The notes: generated by a model not told the origin, from the letters alone. A stretch of DNA of 47,859 nucleotides from Elusimicrobia bacterium GWA2_69_24 (GCA_001799695.1 MGTY01000054.1:1-47859), one strand, 5' to 3'; counted from the stretch's first letter, positions 26,916 to 35,499 are shown. Translations and numbers: made by a program.

Positions 26916-27293
26916 TCAGGATTCGGCGCCGGCGAGCATCTCTTGGATGTTGCGCTGCAGGTCGGCGATGTGGACCGGTTTGGGCATGAAGCGCGAGAAT
27001 TTCGGGTCCGCCACTTCGCGGAGCATGTGATCCGCCGTGGCCACCGCGCTCATGAACAGGATGGGGGTCTTGGCCGTGGCCGTGTTGCGGCGCAGTGTCT
27101 CGAACAGGTGGGCGCCGGTGTCCCCGGGCAGGTGGTAGTCGAGGAGGATGATGTCCGGGTGGAACTTCCGGCAGACGGCGAGGCCTTCGGCCGGATCCCC
27201 CGCCGAAGCGATCTCCGTTTCGGGGGTCTTGAGCGCCATGGTGAGGAGCTGGACCAGGGAAGGGTCGTCGTCGACGATGAGTATGCGGGGCAT
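26916..27293 (-). CDS. Single-domain response regulator
   Basis: This 125-residue protein is a bare REC domain. The acidic pocket is Asp8-Asp10 (LIVDDDPS), the phospho-accepting residue is Asp52 (IILLDYHLPG), followed by the MSA motif and the conserved Lys in MPKPV. There is no output domain, so it would act by protein contact, as in CheY or phosphorelay proteins. No histidine kinase is nearby. It converges on murI with a 16-base gap and diverges from the next gene. Confidence 0.93.
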   Translation of the reverse strand: MPRILIVDDDPSLVQLLTMALKTPETEIASAGDPAEGLAVCRKFHPDIILLDYHLPGDTGAHLFETLRRNTATAKTPILFMSAVATADHMLREVADPKFSRFMPKPVHIADLQRNIQEMLAGAES

Positions 27294-27322
27294 GGGGTGC
27301 GCAGGAGTATAGGATATTTCTA

Positions 27323-27898
27323 ATGGAAGACGCGATTCGGAACATCGGGAAGGCCAAGGCGCTCGTGGACAACGGGCTGTGCCGCGTGGGGCCGCGTCTG
27401 CGCGCGGAATGCCGTTCGGAGGGCCTGCTGGCCGGGGGCGCGAGCCGGGCGATCGTCCTGGCCGACGCGATCCTGCGGCTTTGCCAGCAGGACCATCCCA
27501 ACGAGTCCCTGCCGCTGCTGCGGGAGCTGGCGGAGGTCGCGGCGCTGATGGGTGCGCTGGCCGCGGCGCCGGATCCCGAGGCCGAGGCCGAGGCCGCTCT
27601 CGCGGAGGCCGGGGGGCTCCGCTGGGAGGCGCTCTGGCCGTCGGAACGGTTCGCCGGGCGGGCCCGGGCCGCCGGGGTCTCCGAGGCGGACGCGCGCCGG
27701 CTCCTGGAGGCGTGCGGGGATTTCCGTCTCGCCGGGCGCAGCGCCGCTCCCTGGAGCCACGTCTTCCCGGAGAACCAGCGCCGGGGTCCGGGGGCTCTGG
27801 AGCTGCTGGACCTCGCGATCCGGCTGATGGGGACCGTGCTGCGCGCGCTCGACTCCCGTTGGCCCGGGGCGTTCCCTCCTCTGGAGGGCGGCGGATGA
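27323..27898 (+). CDS. Unknown helical protein
   Basis: I do not recognise this 191-residue protein. It is Ala/Leu/Glu-rich and predicted mostly helical by eye, with no signal peptide. The segment ESLPLLRELAEVAALMGAL recalls the helical core of DUF5677-type proteins, but this resemblance is weak. It starts 30 bases from the divergent response-regulator start, so the two may share a control region. It overlaps the next gene by four bases, suggesting an operon with the YiiX-like gene and rho. Confidence 0.7.
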   Translation: MEDAIRNIGKAKALVDNGLCRVGPRLRAECRSEGLLAGGASRAIVLADAILRLCQQDHPNESLPLLRELAEVAALMGALAAAPDPEAEAEAALAEAGGLRWEALWPSERFAGRARAAGVSEADARRLLEACGDFRLAGRSAAPWSHVFPENQRRGPGALELLDLAIRLMGTVLRALDSRWPGAFPPLEGGG

Positions 27899-29580
27899 TG
27901 CGCCTCCTGCCGGCCCTGGCCGCGGCCTGGTTCGCCGTCCCGGGGCTTACGGCATCCGCCGCGAGCGGCGACATCGATCTGGGCATCCCGACTTTCGCGC
28001 CCTGGGAGGACCCCGCATTGACCGAGGAGGGGCGCGCCGGCCGGGCGGCGAAGCAGAAGGCGGCGGCGCACCCCCTGGAGCTGCGGGTCGCCGCCGGCCT
28101 CAGGCAGGACCTCGATTCGGTCGCGCGCTGGAGGGCCGGACTCCTGGGCGTGGTGGAGTTCGCCAAGCGCCGTCCGCAGGTGTTCCCGCCCCTGGCCGCG
28201 GCGCGCGACGCCCTCTTCGAGGAGTACCGGGAGGAGGCTCGCGGGGCCTGGGTGCGGGCCATGGACTTCTGGCTGGCGCTCGACGGATTCATGGGACGCT
28301 ATGCGGCCTTTGGAGCGCTGCGCGACCCCGGGCTGCAGGACGAGGCCTTCCTGACGGCCTATGCCGCGTTCCTGGCCGAGGCGAGGTTCGCCCGGGAGTG
28401 GACGGAGCTGGCCTCCCGCGACGAGCAGCTGGAGAAGCTGTTCGACGAGCCGGTGGGGGAGCTGGGTCTCCCCGCGGGCGCCTACGGCCGGCTCAAGGCC
28501 CGCTTCCGGGCTCCCGCTTTCGCCGCCGCGGCCGCCGCGGCCGCCGCGCGGCGGCGGGCCATCCGCAAGGGCAAGGTCCCGGGGGAGGGGTCGGGCGACC
28601 CGGCCTTCCTGCCCAAGCATCCCAAGTTCCGGGGCTCCCTCCCGGAGGCGTCCCGCATCGCGCGCGACGAGGCGTTCCGTCCTCTTTTCCGCACTCTCTC
28701 CGCGGCCGACCCCATGCCGGACTCCGTGGCGCTGGTGGACCGGGACCCCCTGCCGCTGGTCCCGCCCTCCCCCGCCGGGGTGGACGTGTCCGTGAGCTCC
28801 CAGGTCGTGTATGCGCTGGACACCGTGCGCTACTGGCTGCAGCTGGATCCGCCCGGGGAGCCCCGGCCCGAGGTGCTGATCACGAGCAGCCAGGCGGCGC
28901 AGGTCGCCCTGGCGTTGGTCCCCGGGGACATCCTCCTGCTGCGCCGCGAGCGCTTTCTCGACGGGATCGGACTCCCGGGATATTGGCACCATGCCGGGCT
29001 GTACGTGGGGACCGAGACCGAGCGCCGGCGGGCCTTCGGCGGCGATTTCCTGAACGAACACCTGCGCGCGTCGTTCCCCGAGGCCTACCGCCGCCACAGC
29101 GAAGGCGCTCCCCGCGGCGTGGCGGAAGCCGGGGAATCCGGCCGCGTCGGCTTCAGCCCCTGGGGCGGCTTCGCGCGCGCCGACGGCCTCGCCGTCCTGC
29201 GCCCCCGGCTCGAGGCGGACGCCGCGGCGGAGGCTATGGTCCGGGTGTTCGCGCGCGCCCAGGACGGGCGCCCGGTCGTCTCCGGCGCCGAACTCATCGC
29301 CCTCGCGTACCCTGCCGCCGCCGGGCGGCGGGGACTCAGCATCCCGGCGACGGAGTTCGCGGGGGTGCGCTCGGTGTGGCCGGATCAGCTGGTGAAAGCT
29401 TTCGATGCGAACTATGGAACGCAGGGACAGGAGCTGGACCTCGTCCGATTCCTCGATCCGCACGAAGAACGTCAGGAGACTCGGGAAGCATCTTTGGAGG
29501 AGTTCCGCCGCAGCTGGAGGCGCCCCAAATGGTTCCTCGAGAAGGAGAAGCCCAATGAGACACAACCCACATCACCGTAG
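27895..29580 (+). CDS. Exported YiiX-like (permuted NlpC/P60) protein, probably inactive
   Basis: The 561-residue protein begins with a signal peptide (MMRLLPALAAAWFAVPGLTA). A helical N-terminal part (about 40-300) is followed by a YiiX/YaeF-type permuted papain fold: VPGDILLLRRERFLDGIGLP (near 340) and the catalytic-His motif YWHHAGLYVG (near 363). The later motif that normally holds the catalytic cysteine, xCSELVxLAY, reads SGAELIALAY (near 463), so the nucleophile seems to be missing. Its own function is unknown. It overlaps the start of rho by 26 bases. Confidence 0.72.
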   Translation: MMRLLPALAAAWFAVPGLTASAASGDIDLGIPTFAPWEDPALTEEGRAGRAAKQKAAAHPLELRVAAGLRQDLDSVARWRAGLLGVVEFAKRRPQVFPPLAAARDALFEEYREEARGAWVRAMDFWLALDGFMGRYAAFGALRDPGLQDEAFLTAYAAFLAEARFAREWTELASRDEQLEKLFDEPVGELGLPAGAYGRLKARFRAPAFAAAAAAAAARRRAIRKGKVPGEGSGDPAFLPKHPKFRGSLPEASRIARDEAFRPLFRTLSAADPMPDSVALVDRDPLPLVPPSPAGVDVSVSSQVVYALDTVRYWLQLDPPGEPRPEVLITSSQAAQVALALVPGDILLLRRERFLDGIGLPGYWHHAGLYVGTETERRRAFGGDFLNEHLRASFPEAYRRHSEGAPRGVAEAGESGRVGFSPWGGFARADGLAVLRPRLEADAAAEAMVRVFARAQDGRPVVSGAELIALAYPAAAGRRGLSIPATEFAGVRSVWPDQLVKAFDANYGTQGQELDLVRFLDPHEERQETREASLEEFRRSWRRPKWFLEKEKPNETQPTSP

Positions 29581-30853
29581 GCGTCGCGGAGGCCCCGGAG
29601 GCGGTCAGGGGGGGCCCGGCAACCAGGGGGGCCCCGGCAACCAGGGGAGCCCCGGCAACCAAGGCGGCCCCGGTCACCAGGGCGGCCAGGGGAACCAGGA
29701 CAACCGCGGCAATCAGGGGCACCGGGGCGGCCAAGGCGGCCACGGGAATCCGGACAACCGCGGCAATCAGGGCCAGCGCGGGAACCAGGACAACCGCGGG
29801 AACCAGGACAATCGCGGCAACCAGGACAACCGCGGCAATCAGGCTCCGCGCGGGAATCCGGGCAACCGCGGCAGCTACGGCGGCCAGGGCGGTCATGGCG
29901 GCCACGGGGGACAGCACCGTCAGCGTCCCCGGCCCCACGGCGGCTGGCGGCGGCAGGAAGCCCCGGCCCCGCTGGTTCGGACCGACGCCGAGAAGGAGTT
30001 CCTCAACAAGACTCCGCTGACCCCTTTCGAGTGGATCCGCTTCGAGAAGGGTTCGAGCGAATTCGCGATGCGGGCGGTGGACCTCCTATCCCCCGTCGGG
30101 AAGGGGACCCGGGGTCTGATCGTCTCTCCGCCCAAGGTGGGCAAGACCACGATCCTCAAGCAGTTCTGCAACGCGGCGGCGACGGCCGAGCCCGCGATGC
30201 GGGTCTTCTGCCTGCTGGTCGACGAGCGGCCCGAGGAAGTCACGGACTTCAAGCGTTCGGTCACGGCGGAGGTGTTCGCCTCCTGCAGCGACCGGCCTTT
30301 CGACGAGCACATCAAGATGGCGGAGAAGGTGTACCACCTGGCCGTGGCGGACGCCGCCGCGGGCAAGGACGTCCTGATCGTGCTGGATTCCCTGACCCGT
30401 CTGGCCCGGGCGTACAACACGGCCGCCGTCGGGAACAAGACCATGAGCGGAGGTCTGGACTCCCGGGCCATGGAGACCCCGCGGCGGTTCTTCGGGTCCG
30501 CGCGGAAATTGGAGGAGGGCGGCTCGATCACCATACTCGCGACCATCCTGGTGGATACCAACAGCCGGATGGATGAGGTCATCTTCCAGGAGTTCAAGGG
30601 GACGGGCAACATGGAGCTCGTGCTCTCCCGGCCCGCGGCGGAAATCCGTCTGTTCCCGGCGATCCACGTGAAGAATTCGGGGACACGGCGCGAGGAGCTG
30701 CTCCTGCCGCCCAAGCTGCTGGAGGGGGTGTGGCTCCTGAGGCGGAAGCTCGCGAGCATGGCGGACCTCGAGGCCACCAAGGCGGTCATGGAGATGCTCA
30801 AGACCCATGCGACCAATGAGAAGCTGATCGCGAACGTGCAGGGGAGCGTGTGA
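29555..30853 (+). CDS. rho: Transcription termination factor Rho with repeat-rich N-terminus
   Basis: Rho is a hexameric RNA helicase that ends transcription. The ATPase core is complete: Walker A SPPKVGKTT (residues 191-199), CLLVDERPEEVTDFKRSV, Walker B VLIVLDSLTRLARAYN, the Q-loop region, SRAMETPRRFFGSARKLEEGG and the C-terminal SGTRREELLL. The 432-residue length is near normal, but the usual N-terminal helix bundle and cold-shock RNA-binding domain are not visible. Residues 12-120 are about 17 hexapeptides of the type xxRGNQ or GGPGNQ. ATG 29555 has AGGAG seven bases upstream. The family assignment is certain; the N-terminus is exceptional. Confidence 0.94.
   Translation: MRHNPHHRRRRGGPGGGQGGPGNQGGPGNQGSPGNQGGPGHQGGQGNQDNRGNQGHRGGQGGHGNPDNRGNQGQRGNQDNRGNQDNRGNQDNRGNQAPRGNPGNRGSYGGQGGHGGHGGQHRQRPRPHGGWRRQEAPAPLVRTDAEKEFLNKTPLTPFEWIRFEKGSSEFAMRAVDLLSPVGKGTRGLIVSPPKVGKTTILKQFCNAAATAEPAMRVFCLLVDERPEEVTDFKRSVTAEVFASCSDRPFDEHIKMAEKVYHLAVADAAAGKDVLIVLDSLTRLARAYNTAAVGNKTMSGGLDSRAMETPRRFFGSARKLEEGGSITILATILVDTNSRMDEVIFQEFKGTGNMELVLSRPAAEIRLFPAIHVKNSGTRREELLLPPKLLEGVWLLRRKLASMADLEATKAVMEMLKTHATNEKLIANVQGSV
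29588..29914 (+). repeat. 18-bp-period tandem repeat in rho
   Basis: About 17 degenerate 18-bp units encode hexapeptides such as GGPGNQ, DNRGNQ and GQRGNQ; DNRGNQ occurs three times in succession and five times in all. The repeat is pure coding sequence in one frame, with third-position variation (AACCAG, AATCAG, AACCAA), which points to selection on the protein. Confidence 0.88.
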
Positions 30854-32328
30854 GCCGAGCCCTTTCCACCGCGGTCCTGGGCCTGTGCCTGTCGGCCGGT
30901 CCGGCGTGGGCGCGCGGGACGTCGGGGGATCCGGGGGGCGACGCGCTGACGTCCCTGCGGGACGATCCCTCGGCGTCCGCCGGGGACCGGCTGGCGGAGC
31001 TGTACAAGAAGACGCGGGGACGAGATCAGAGGTTCTGGCTCATCCAGGCCCTCGGGGTCCGTCTGGAGGAGCGGGGGGAGGCGGCGACCTTGGCGGCGTT
31101 GTGGGAGGCCGCCGGGGATCCCGACCCCAATCTGCGGGGCCCCGCGCTGCGCGCCCTGTCCGGATTCCGGGGCTTGTCCGACGGCGAGCTTCGCGGGGGT
31201 TGGCTGGCGAAATTGGACGCGGCGGCGCGGAAGGGGCTCAAGGACCCGGCGCCGATGGTCCGCAACGGGGCGGGGGAGCTCCTGCGCTCGATCGAGGGCT
31301 GGAAGGGGGCGGCCTCGGGCGCCCCGGACGCCAGGATGGGCTCCGCCGCCGGGTCCGCTCCGGCCTCGGCGCCGTCCGGCGGGACCTCCTGGCGCCGTTG
31401 GCTGATGCTGCTGGCGATCCCCTTGCCGTTGTTCCTCTGGACTTTCCTCGGCCTGCCGGTGTTCGACGAGCGCCGGGAAGCGGGCCGGGCGGCCCGGGCG
31501 GCGGGCGACATCCTCATCACCCAGCCTTCCCTCTTATGCGCGACGGTCACCCTTTGGCTGCTCCTCGCCATGGCTCTGGCCGGATCGGGTTTCGACCTGC
31601 TGGTCTGGCTGCGGGGTTATCCTCCCGACCTGGGAGCCTCCCTGGGTCTCCTGGCCGGCTATCTCGCGGTCGGGGCCTGCCTCTTCGGTCCCGCCGCCCT
31701 GCTGGCGGGGCTGCTCTCCCGCCCGGAAGGCCGCTTCTCGGGACTGGCCCGCCTCATGAGCCAATGGGGCGTCCTCGCCCTCCTGCTGTTCGGCGCGGCG
31801 CTCCCCATGGAACTGCTCTATCGGCTGTTCTGGCGCCGGGCGGTCCCGCCGCGGAGCGGTCTTCCTTCCCTGGAGGGGGGGGCGCTGGCCTGGATCCTGG
31901 AAACGGGCGCCCTGCGCTCCGGGACGCTGGTCTGCGCCGTGCTGGGACGCGAGGGGCATGGCTTGTTCCCCGCGGTCCTGCGGGCCCGGGAACTTTTCCC
32001 TTCAGGACAGCGGGAGCCGGGGCTGGGGCTGCGCGCCCTCGACCTGCGCTTCGTCCTGCTCGGGGCGGCCCCGGTCTTCTTCCTGATGTGCGCGGCGGCG
32101 CTGCGCCGCATCCCCGGCGGCTGGGAACTCCCCTGGCTGGTGGTCCTGCCCGTGTGCGGCCTTTGGGCCCTCGGCATCCTGGGCGGCATCCTGCTCTCCT
32201 TCGTCCTGGCCCTGGACGCCATGCTGTGCGCCGCGCGCTGCGGCGCGGCGGCGGGGGGGGAGCTCCCGGAGCCGCTCGCCGGTCTGGCTCCGTTCGTCGT
32301 GAAGGAAGGGCCCGCGGAGGAACGATGA
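30850..32328 (+). CDS. Membrane protein with HEAT-like N-terminal region
   Basis: I do not know the function of this 492-residue protein. It has a signal peptide (LSTAVLGLCLSAGPAWARG), then a helical region like HEAT repeats (FWLIQALGVRLEERGEAATLAALWEAAGDPDPNLRGPALRAL is typical of the style), then five or more hydrophobic segments from about residue 180. The hydrophobic layout recalls Yip1-like membrane proteins, but this is only a guess. The start is GTG at 30850, overlapping the rho stop, and the stop overlaps ridA. Confidence 0.75.
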   Translation: MSRALSTAVLGLCLSAGPAWARGTSGDPGGDALTSLRDDPSASAGDRLAELYKKTRGRDQRFWLIQALGVRLEERGEAATLAALWEAAGDPDPNLRGPALRALSGFRGLSDGELRGGWLAKLDAAARKGLKDPAPMVRNGAGELLRSIEGWKGAASGAPDARMGSAAGSAPASAPSGGTSWRRWLMLLAIPLPLFLWTFLGLPVFDERREAGRAARAAGDILITQPSLLCATVTLWLLLAMALAGSGFDLLVWLRGYPPDLGASLGLLAGYLAVGACLFGPAALLAGLLSRPEGRFSGLARLMSQWGVLALLLFGAALPMELLYRLFWRRAVPPRSGLPSLEGGALAWILETGALRSGTLVCAVLGREGHGLFPAVLRARELFPSGQREPGLGLRALDLRFVLLGAAPVFFLMCAAALRRIPGGWELPWLVVLPVCGLWALGILGGILLSFVLALDAMLCAARCGAAAGGELPEPLAGLAPFVVKEGPAEER

Positions 32329-32708
32329 AGAAAGAAGCGGTTCAGACGCAGAAGGCCCCGGCGGCGATCGGCCCGTATTCGCAGGCCATCCGTTCGGGGG
32401 GGTTCCTGTTCATCTCCGGACAGCTGCCGCTCGACCCGGTCTCCGGGGCCATGGCGGCGGCGGACGTGGCCGGTCAGACCCGCAAGGCCCTCGAGAACAT
32501 GGGGGAGATCCTCCGGGCCGCGGGCGCGGAGTACCGCGACGTGGTGAAGACTACCGTGTTCATGACGGATCTGGGCCGCTTCGCGGAGATGAACGGGGTC
32601 TACGCCGAGTTCTTCCCAGACACCCCGCCGGCGCGGGCCGCCGTCCAGGTGAGCGCCCTGCCCAAGGGCGCCTTGGTGGAGATCGAGGCCCTCGCCGCCC
32701 TGCCGTAG
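32325..32708 (+). CDS. ridA: RidA family reactive enamine/imine deaminase
   Basis: RidA hydrolyses reactive 2-aminoacrylate and related enamines. The 127-residue protein has the family motifs KAPAAIGPYSQAI, LFISGQLPLDP, and PARAAVQVSALPKGALVEIEA, including the substrate-binding Arg of the last motif. It starts by ATGA overlap with the membrane protein upstream. The length is standard. Confidence 0.94.
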   Translation: MKKEAVQTQKAPAAIGPYSQAIRSGGFLFISGQLPLDPVSGAMAAADVAGQTRKALENMGEILRAAGAEYRDVVKTTVFMTDLGRFAEMNGVYAEFFPDTPPARAAVQVSALPKGALVEIEALAALP

Positions 32709-32716
32709 CGGCGCCC

Positions 32717-33247
32717 ATGAGCAAGGTCCTGATGCTATTGACGGCCCTCCTCCTGGCCGGCGGCTGCACCGGCCCCATGCCGGAGCGGGTGCGCGTACCG
32801 ATGGGGACGGACCTGCGCTCCTACAAGCGCCTGGGGGTCATGCCTTTCGGCGACAACCAGGGCCTGGGCGCCGCGTATTCCGAGGAGATGATCCGCGGGC
32901 TGTGGTCGCTGGATTTTGACATCGTGTCCGGGGAGCAGTTGGCGACCACTCTGCGCGAGATGGGGGTCAAGGGCGGGGAATCGGTCGGTCCGCAGGACCT
33001 CTTCGAACTGCGCAATCGGACGCGCATCGACGGTCTGCTCTTCGGCTCCGTGGACTGCCGGCAGAAGACGGTCACCGTCGTGGTGCTGGATACGGCCGGC
33101 TCGGAGCCGGTGTTCGAGCAGTCCTTCTCGCCCAAGAAGTGCGGCCGCAGCGAGGACGTCCCGGTCATCATCCGGCACGTGGTGTCGGCCATGCGGTCCC
33201 GGCTGAAGCGGCAGGCCATCGAGAGCATCGACGATGTCCCGTTCTGA
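32717..33247 (+). CDS. Putative lipoprotein, CsgG/LpoB-like fold
   Basis: A lipobox (LLLAGGC, Cys17) marks this 176-residue product as a lipoprotein. The mature part has RLGVMPFGDNQGLGAAYSEEMIRGL, VSGEQLATTLREMG and RTRIDGLLFGSV, the pattern of CsgG/LpoB/TolB-N-like outer-membrane lipoproteins that are built on a VxPF strand followed by a helix. Which of these it resembles cannot be settled. It overlaps the queC start by 14 bases. Confidence 0.75.
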   Translation: MSKVLMLLTALLLAGGCTGPMPERVRVPMGTDLRSYKRLGVMPFGDNQGLGAAYSEEMIRGLWSLDFDIVSGEQLATTLREMGVKGGESVGPQDLFELRNRTRIDGLLFGSVDCRQKTVTVVVLDTAGSEPVFEQSFSPKKCGRSEDVPVIIRHVVSAMRSRLKRQAIESIDDVPF

Positions 33248-33917
33248 GGCTCCTGCGGTGGTGGTACTCCTGTCCGGGGGGCTCGATTCCGCGACCTGCC
33301 TCTACTGGGCGCGGGCGCGGGGCTGGCGCCTGCACGCGCTGGCCGTGGGCTACGGACAGCGGCATGTCCGCGAGCTGCGTTCCGCCCGGCGCCTCGCCCG
33401 GGCGGCGGGGGCCGAGCTCCACGAGCTGCGTCTGCGCCTGCCCTGGCTGGGAGTGAGCTCCTTGGTCGGCCGCGGCACGGCCCTGCCGGACGCGCCTTTG
33501 GCGCGCATCGGCAAGCAGGGCATCCCCTCGACCTACGTACCGGGCCGCAACACCGTGTTCCTCGCGCTGGCCGTCAGCCTGGCGGATTCCCTGGGAGCGG
33601 AGGGCGTGGTCATCGGCGCCAACGCCATGGATTCCAGCGGCTACCCGGATTGCCGGCCCGATTTCATCAGCGCTTTCGAGCGGACCGCGCGCCTGGGGAC
33701 CCGCAAGGGGCGGGAGACCGGGCGTCTCAAGGTCTACGCGCCGCTCCTGCGCGACGGCAAGGGCGCCATCGTCCGCAAGGCCTTCCGTCTGGGGGTCCCG
33801 CTGGAGCTGACCTGGTCCTGCTATCGAGGCGGCCGGCGCCCCTGCGGGAGCTGCGACTCCTGCAAGCTCAGAGCCAAGGGTTTCGCGGAGGCCGGCCGGA
33901 AGGATCCCGCGCTGTGA
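33234..33917 (+). CDS. queC: 7-cyano-7-deazaguanine synthase
   Basis: QueC turns carboxy-deazaguanine into preQ0 with ATP and ammonia, in queuosine biosynthesis. The PP-loop SGGLDSAT is near residue 14, [28 protein letters not shown] is family sequence, and four cysteines near the C-terminus (SCYRGG...CGSCDSC) form the zinc site. The length is 227 residues. It overlaps queE by four bases (GTGA), so the two act together. Confidence 0.95.
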   Translation: MSRSEAPAVVVLLSGGLDSATCLYWARARGWRLHALAVGYGQRHVRELRSARRLARAAGAELHELRLRLPWLGVSSLVGRGTALPDAPLARIGKQGIPSTYVPGRNTVFLALAVSLADSLGAEGVVIGANAMDSSGYPDCRPDFISAFERTARLGTRKGRETGRLKVYAPLLRDGKGAIVRKAFRLGVPLELTWSCYRGGRRPCGSCDSCKLRAKGFAEAGRKDPAL

Positions 33918-34594
33918 GGGCGCGCATCGTGGAGGTGTTCTCTTCCCTGCAGGGGGAGGGGACGCATCTAGGCGAGCGGCAGGTCTTCGTGCGCTTGGGC
34001 GGCTGCAACCTGCGCTGTGCCTATTGCGATGAGCCGGCGGCTTTGAGTCTGGAGGCCGGAAGCCTCTGGACCGAGGCCAGGCTGCGCTCCACCCTGCTTT
34101 CCCTCCAGAGGAGACGGCGGCATGCCGCGATCTCCTGGACCGGGGGCGAGCCGCTCCTGCATGCGCCGTTCCTGGAGGAGATGCTCCCCTGGTGCCGCTC
34201 CCGGGGCTGGAAGAACCACCTGGAGACCAACGGCACGCTGCCGGAGGCGCTGGCGAGGATCGTCCGCTGGCTGGACGTCGTGGCCATGGACGTCAAGCTC
34301 CCTTCGGCGGCGGGCAGCGCCCATTGGGAGCGGCACGCCGCCTTCCTGAAGGCCGTGGGACCGAAGGCCTTCGTGAAGGCGGTCCTGACAGCCAGGACCA
34401 CCGACGCGGAATGGGAGCGGGTCCTGCGCTTGGTCGGCTCGGCGCGCCCCGCGGTCCCCCTCATCCTGCAGCCGGCCACGGGGGCGGGCTCCATCACCCC
34501 GGGCCGGGCGCTGGAGCTCCTGGGCCGGGCTCGGCGACGCATCCGGGATGCGCGGCTCATCCCGCAATGGCATCCGGTCTGGAAGATGCGTTAG
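33914..34594 (+). CDS. queE: 7-carboxy-7-deazaguanine synthase (radical SAM)
   Basis: QueE makes 7-carboxy-7-deazaguanine from carboxy-tetrahydropterin just before QueC. The N-terminal [26 protein letters not shown] and the radical SAM cysteines Cys31, Cys35 and Cys38 (CNLRCAYC) are diagnostic, as is [11 protein letters not shown]. The 226-residue length is typical. The start is GTG at 33914, overlapping the queC stop. QueD and FolE, the earlier steps, are not in the window. Confidence 0.94.
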   Translation: MRARIVEVFSSLQGEGTHLGERQVFVRLGGCNLRCAYCDEPAALSLEAGSLWTEARLRSTLLSLQRRRRHAAISWTGGEPLLHAPFLEEMLPWCRSRGWKNHLETNGTLPEALARIVRWLDVVAMDVKLPSAAGSAHWERHAAFLKAVGPKAFVKAVLTARTTDAEWERVLRLVGSARPAVPLILQPATGAGSITPGRALELLGRARRRIRDARLIPQWHPVWKMR

Positions 34595-34602
34595 GAGGAT
34601 CG

Positions 34603-34926
34603 ATGGGTTCCGATATGTCGGGCACTTGCTGGAAGTGCGGCCGGGCCCTCGCGGGCGTGGAGTACTCGCGCCGCGAATCATGTCCCGGCTGCGACGCGGA
34701 AACGCGGGTATGCCGGAACTGCCGGCATTACGATCCCCGCAACAGCAGCGCCTGCCGGGAGCCCCATGCCGAACTGGTCGGGGAGAAGGAGAAGCCCAAT
34801 TTCTGCGAGTTCTTCCAGCCCGGCTCGCCCGAGCCGGCCGGGGGCGGCGCCGGGCAACCTCCCAGCGGCGAGCGGAAGGCCAAGGACGCCTTCGACTCCC
34901 TGTTCAAGAAGAAGCCTGGGTCTTAG
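34603..34926 (+). CDS. Small zinc-ribbon protein
   Basis: This 107-residue protein has at least three CxxC pairs (CWKC, CPGC, CRNC) and a further Cys pair (SACREP and FCEFF), a double zinc-ribbon look. The C-terminus is Gly/Pro-rich, ending AFDSLFKKKPGS. TAGGAGGATCG gives a strong ribosome-binding site before the ATG. Function is unknown; the position after queE does not tie it to queuosine by itself. Confidence 0.8.
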   Translation: MGSDMSGTCWKCGRALAGVEYSRRESCPGCDAETRVCRNCRHYDPRNSSACREPHAELVGEKEKPNFCEFFQPGSPEPAGGGAGQPPSGERKAKDAFDSLFKKKPGS

Positions 34927-34928
34927 GG

Positions 34929-34969
34929 GGCCCCGCCGCCTGGGTCCAACGGCCTCCGCTGCGGGGGCC
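34929..34969 (+). terminator. Possible stem-loop after the zinc-ribbon gene
   Basis: GGCCCCGC (34929-34936) pairs with GCGGGGGCC (34961-34969) with one bulged G and a loop of about 24 bases, 3 bases after the stop codon. No T-tract follows, so its role as terminator is uncertain. Confidence 0.3.
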
Positions 34970-35001
34970 TTAGGCCTCTCGGGGAAGCGCCCCTGCTCGT
35001 G

Positions 35002-35007
35002 TAAAAT
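35002..35007 (+). promoter_or_regulatory. -10-like TAAAAT six bases before a start codon
   Basis: TAAAAT is followed by AGGGTA and then ATG (35014). If it is a -10 hexamer, transcription would begin at or next to the ATG, giving a leaderless mRNA. No clear -35 is visible. The same TAAAAT-AGG-N3-ATG spacing occurs before mutS. Confidence 0.35.
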
Positions 35008-35013
35008 AGGGTA

Positions 35014-35490
35014 ATGCATCGCAAGACGTTCTACAGGGCGCTATCCCTATGGGTCGTTTGCGCCCTCACGGTATCTCCCCTTCTTGCGGAGACCAGCGCC
35101 CGGCTGAACACGGTCAACACCGCCAGCCGCTGGGCGGCGGTCGCCGGCACTCCCGAACAGTCCTGGGTCTATGCGTCGCAGGGTTTCGACCAGGCGCCCG
35201 GCGATGACGTCGTGTCCCCTCCCATCGTCCCCCAGCCCCGAAAGGCCGTGCTCCAGCGCCCCAGCGCCGACCTCGTGGTCGGCACCCCCGGCAAGCACCG
35301 TCTGAGCGAGCCGGACAGTCCGCTCACCTCGGACGGGAAGGCCGCTCCCCAGGGTTCCGGCTGGCGTATGTTGTGGGGCCTGGGCGGCGCGGCCGCGGGC
35401 GCGGGCCTGGGTTTCCTCATCGGCGGCCCCATCGGCGCGGCCATCGGCGGCGTCATCGGCGGCCTGCTCGGCTTCATCTTCGGCAAGTAG
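35014..35490 (+). CDS. Exported glycine-zipper protein
   Basis: The 158-residue protein has a signal peptide (ALSLWVVCALTVSPLLAE), a low-complexity middle, and a C-terminal glycine-zipper of about 40 residues (GGAAAGAGLGFLIGGPIGAA and GGVIGGLLGFIFGK). Glycine zippers pack in membranes and occur in small envelope proteins of many diderms. No ribosome-binding site is seen; the transcript may be leaderless. It may be opposed by a leftward RNA starting near 35589. Confidence 0.8.
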   Translation: MHRKTFYRALSLWVVCALTVSPLLAETSARLNTVNTASRWAAVAGTPEQSWVYASQGFDQAPGDDVVSPPIVPQPRKAVLQRPSADLVVGTPGKHRLSEPDSPLTSDGKAAPQGSGWRMLWGLGGAAAGAGLGFLIGGPIGAAIGGVIGGLLGFIFGK

Positions 35491-35499
35491 CCGCCCCCC

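Noticed and set aside
26656-29565. A 969-codon minus-strand frame covering the response regulator and continuing past it
   Set aside because: Only the part after ATG 27293 matches a known family; the rest is antisense to plus-strand genes and is Arg/Pro/Gly-rich filler.
29588-29914. The rho repeats as a CRISPR array
   Set aside because: The period is 18 bases with no unique spacers, and the units are in frame and vary at third codon positions.
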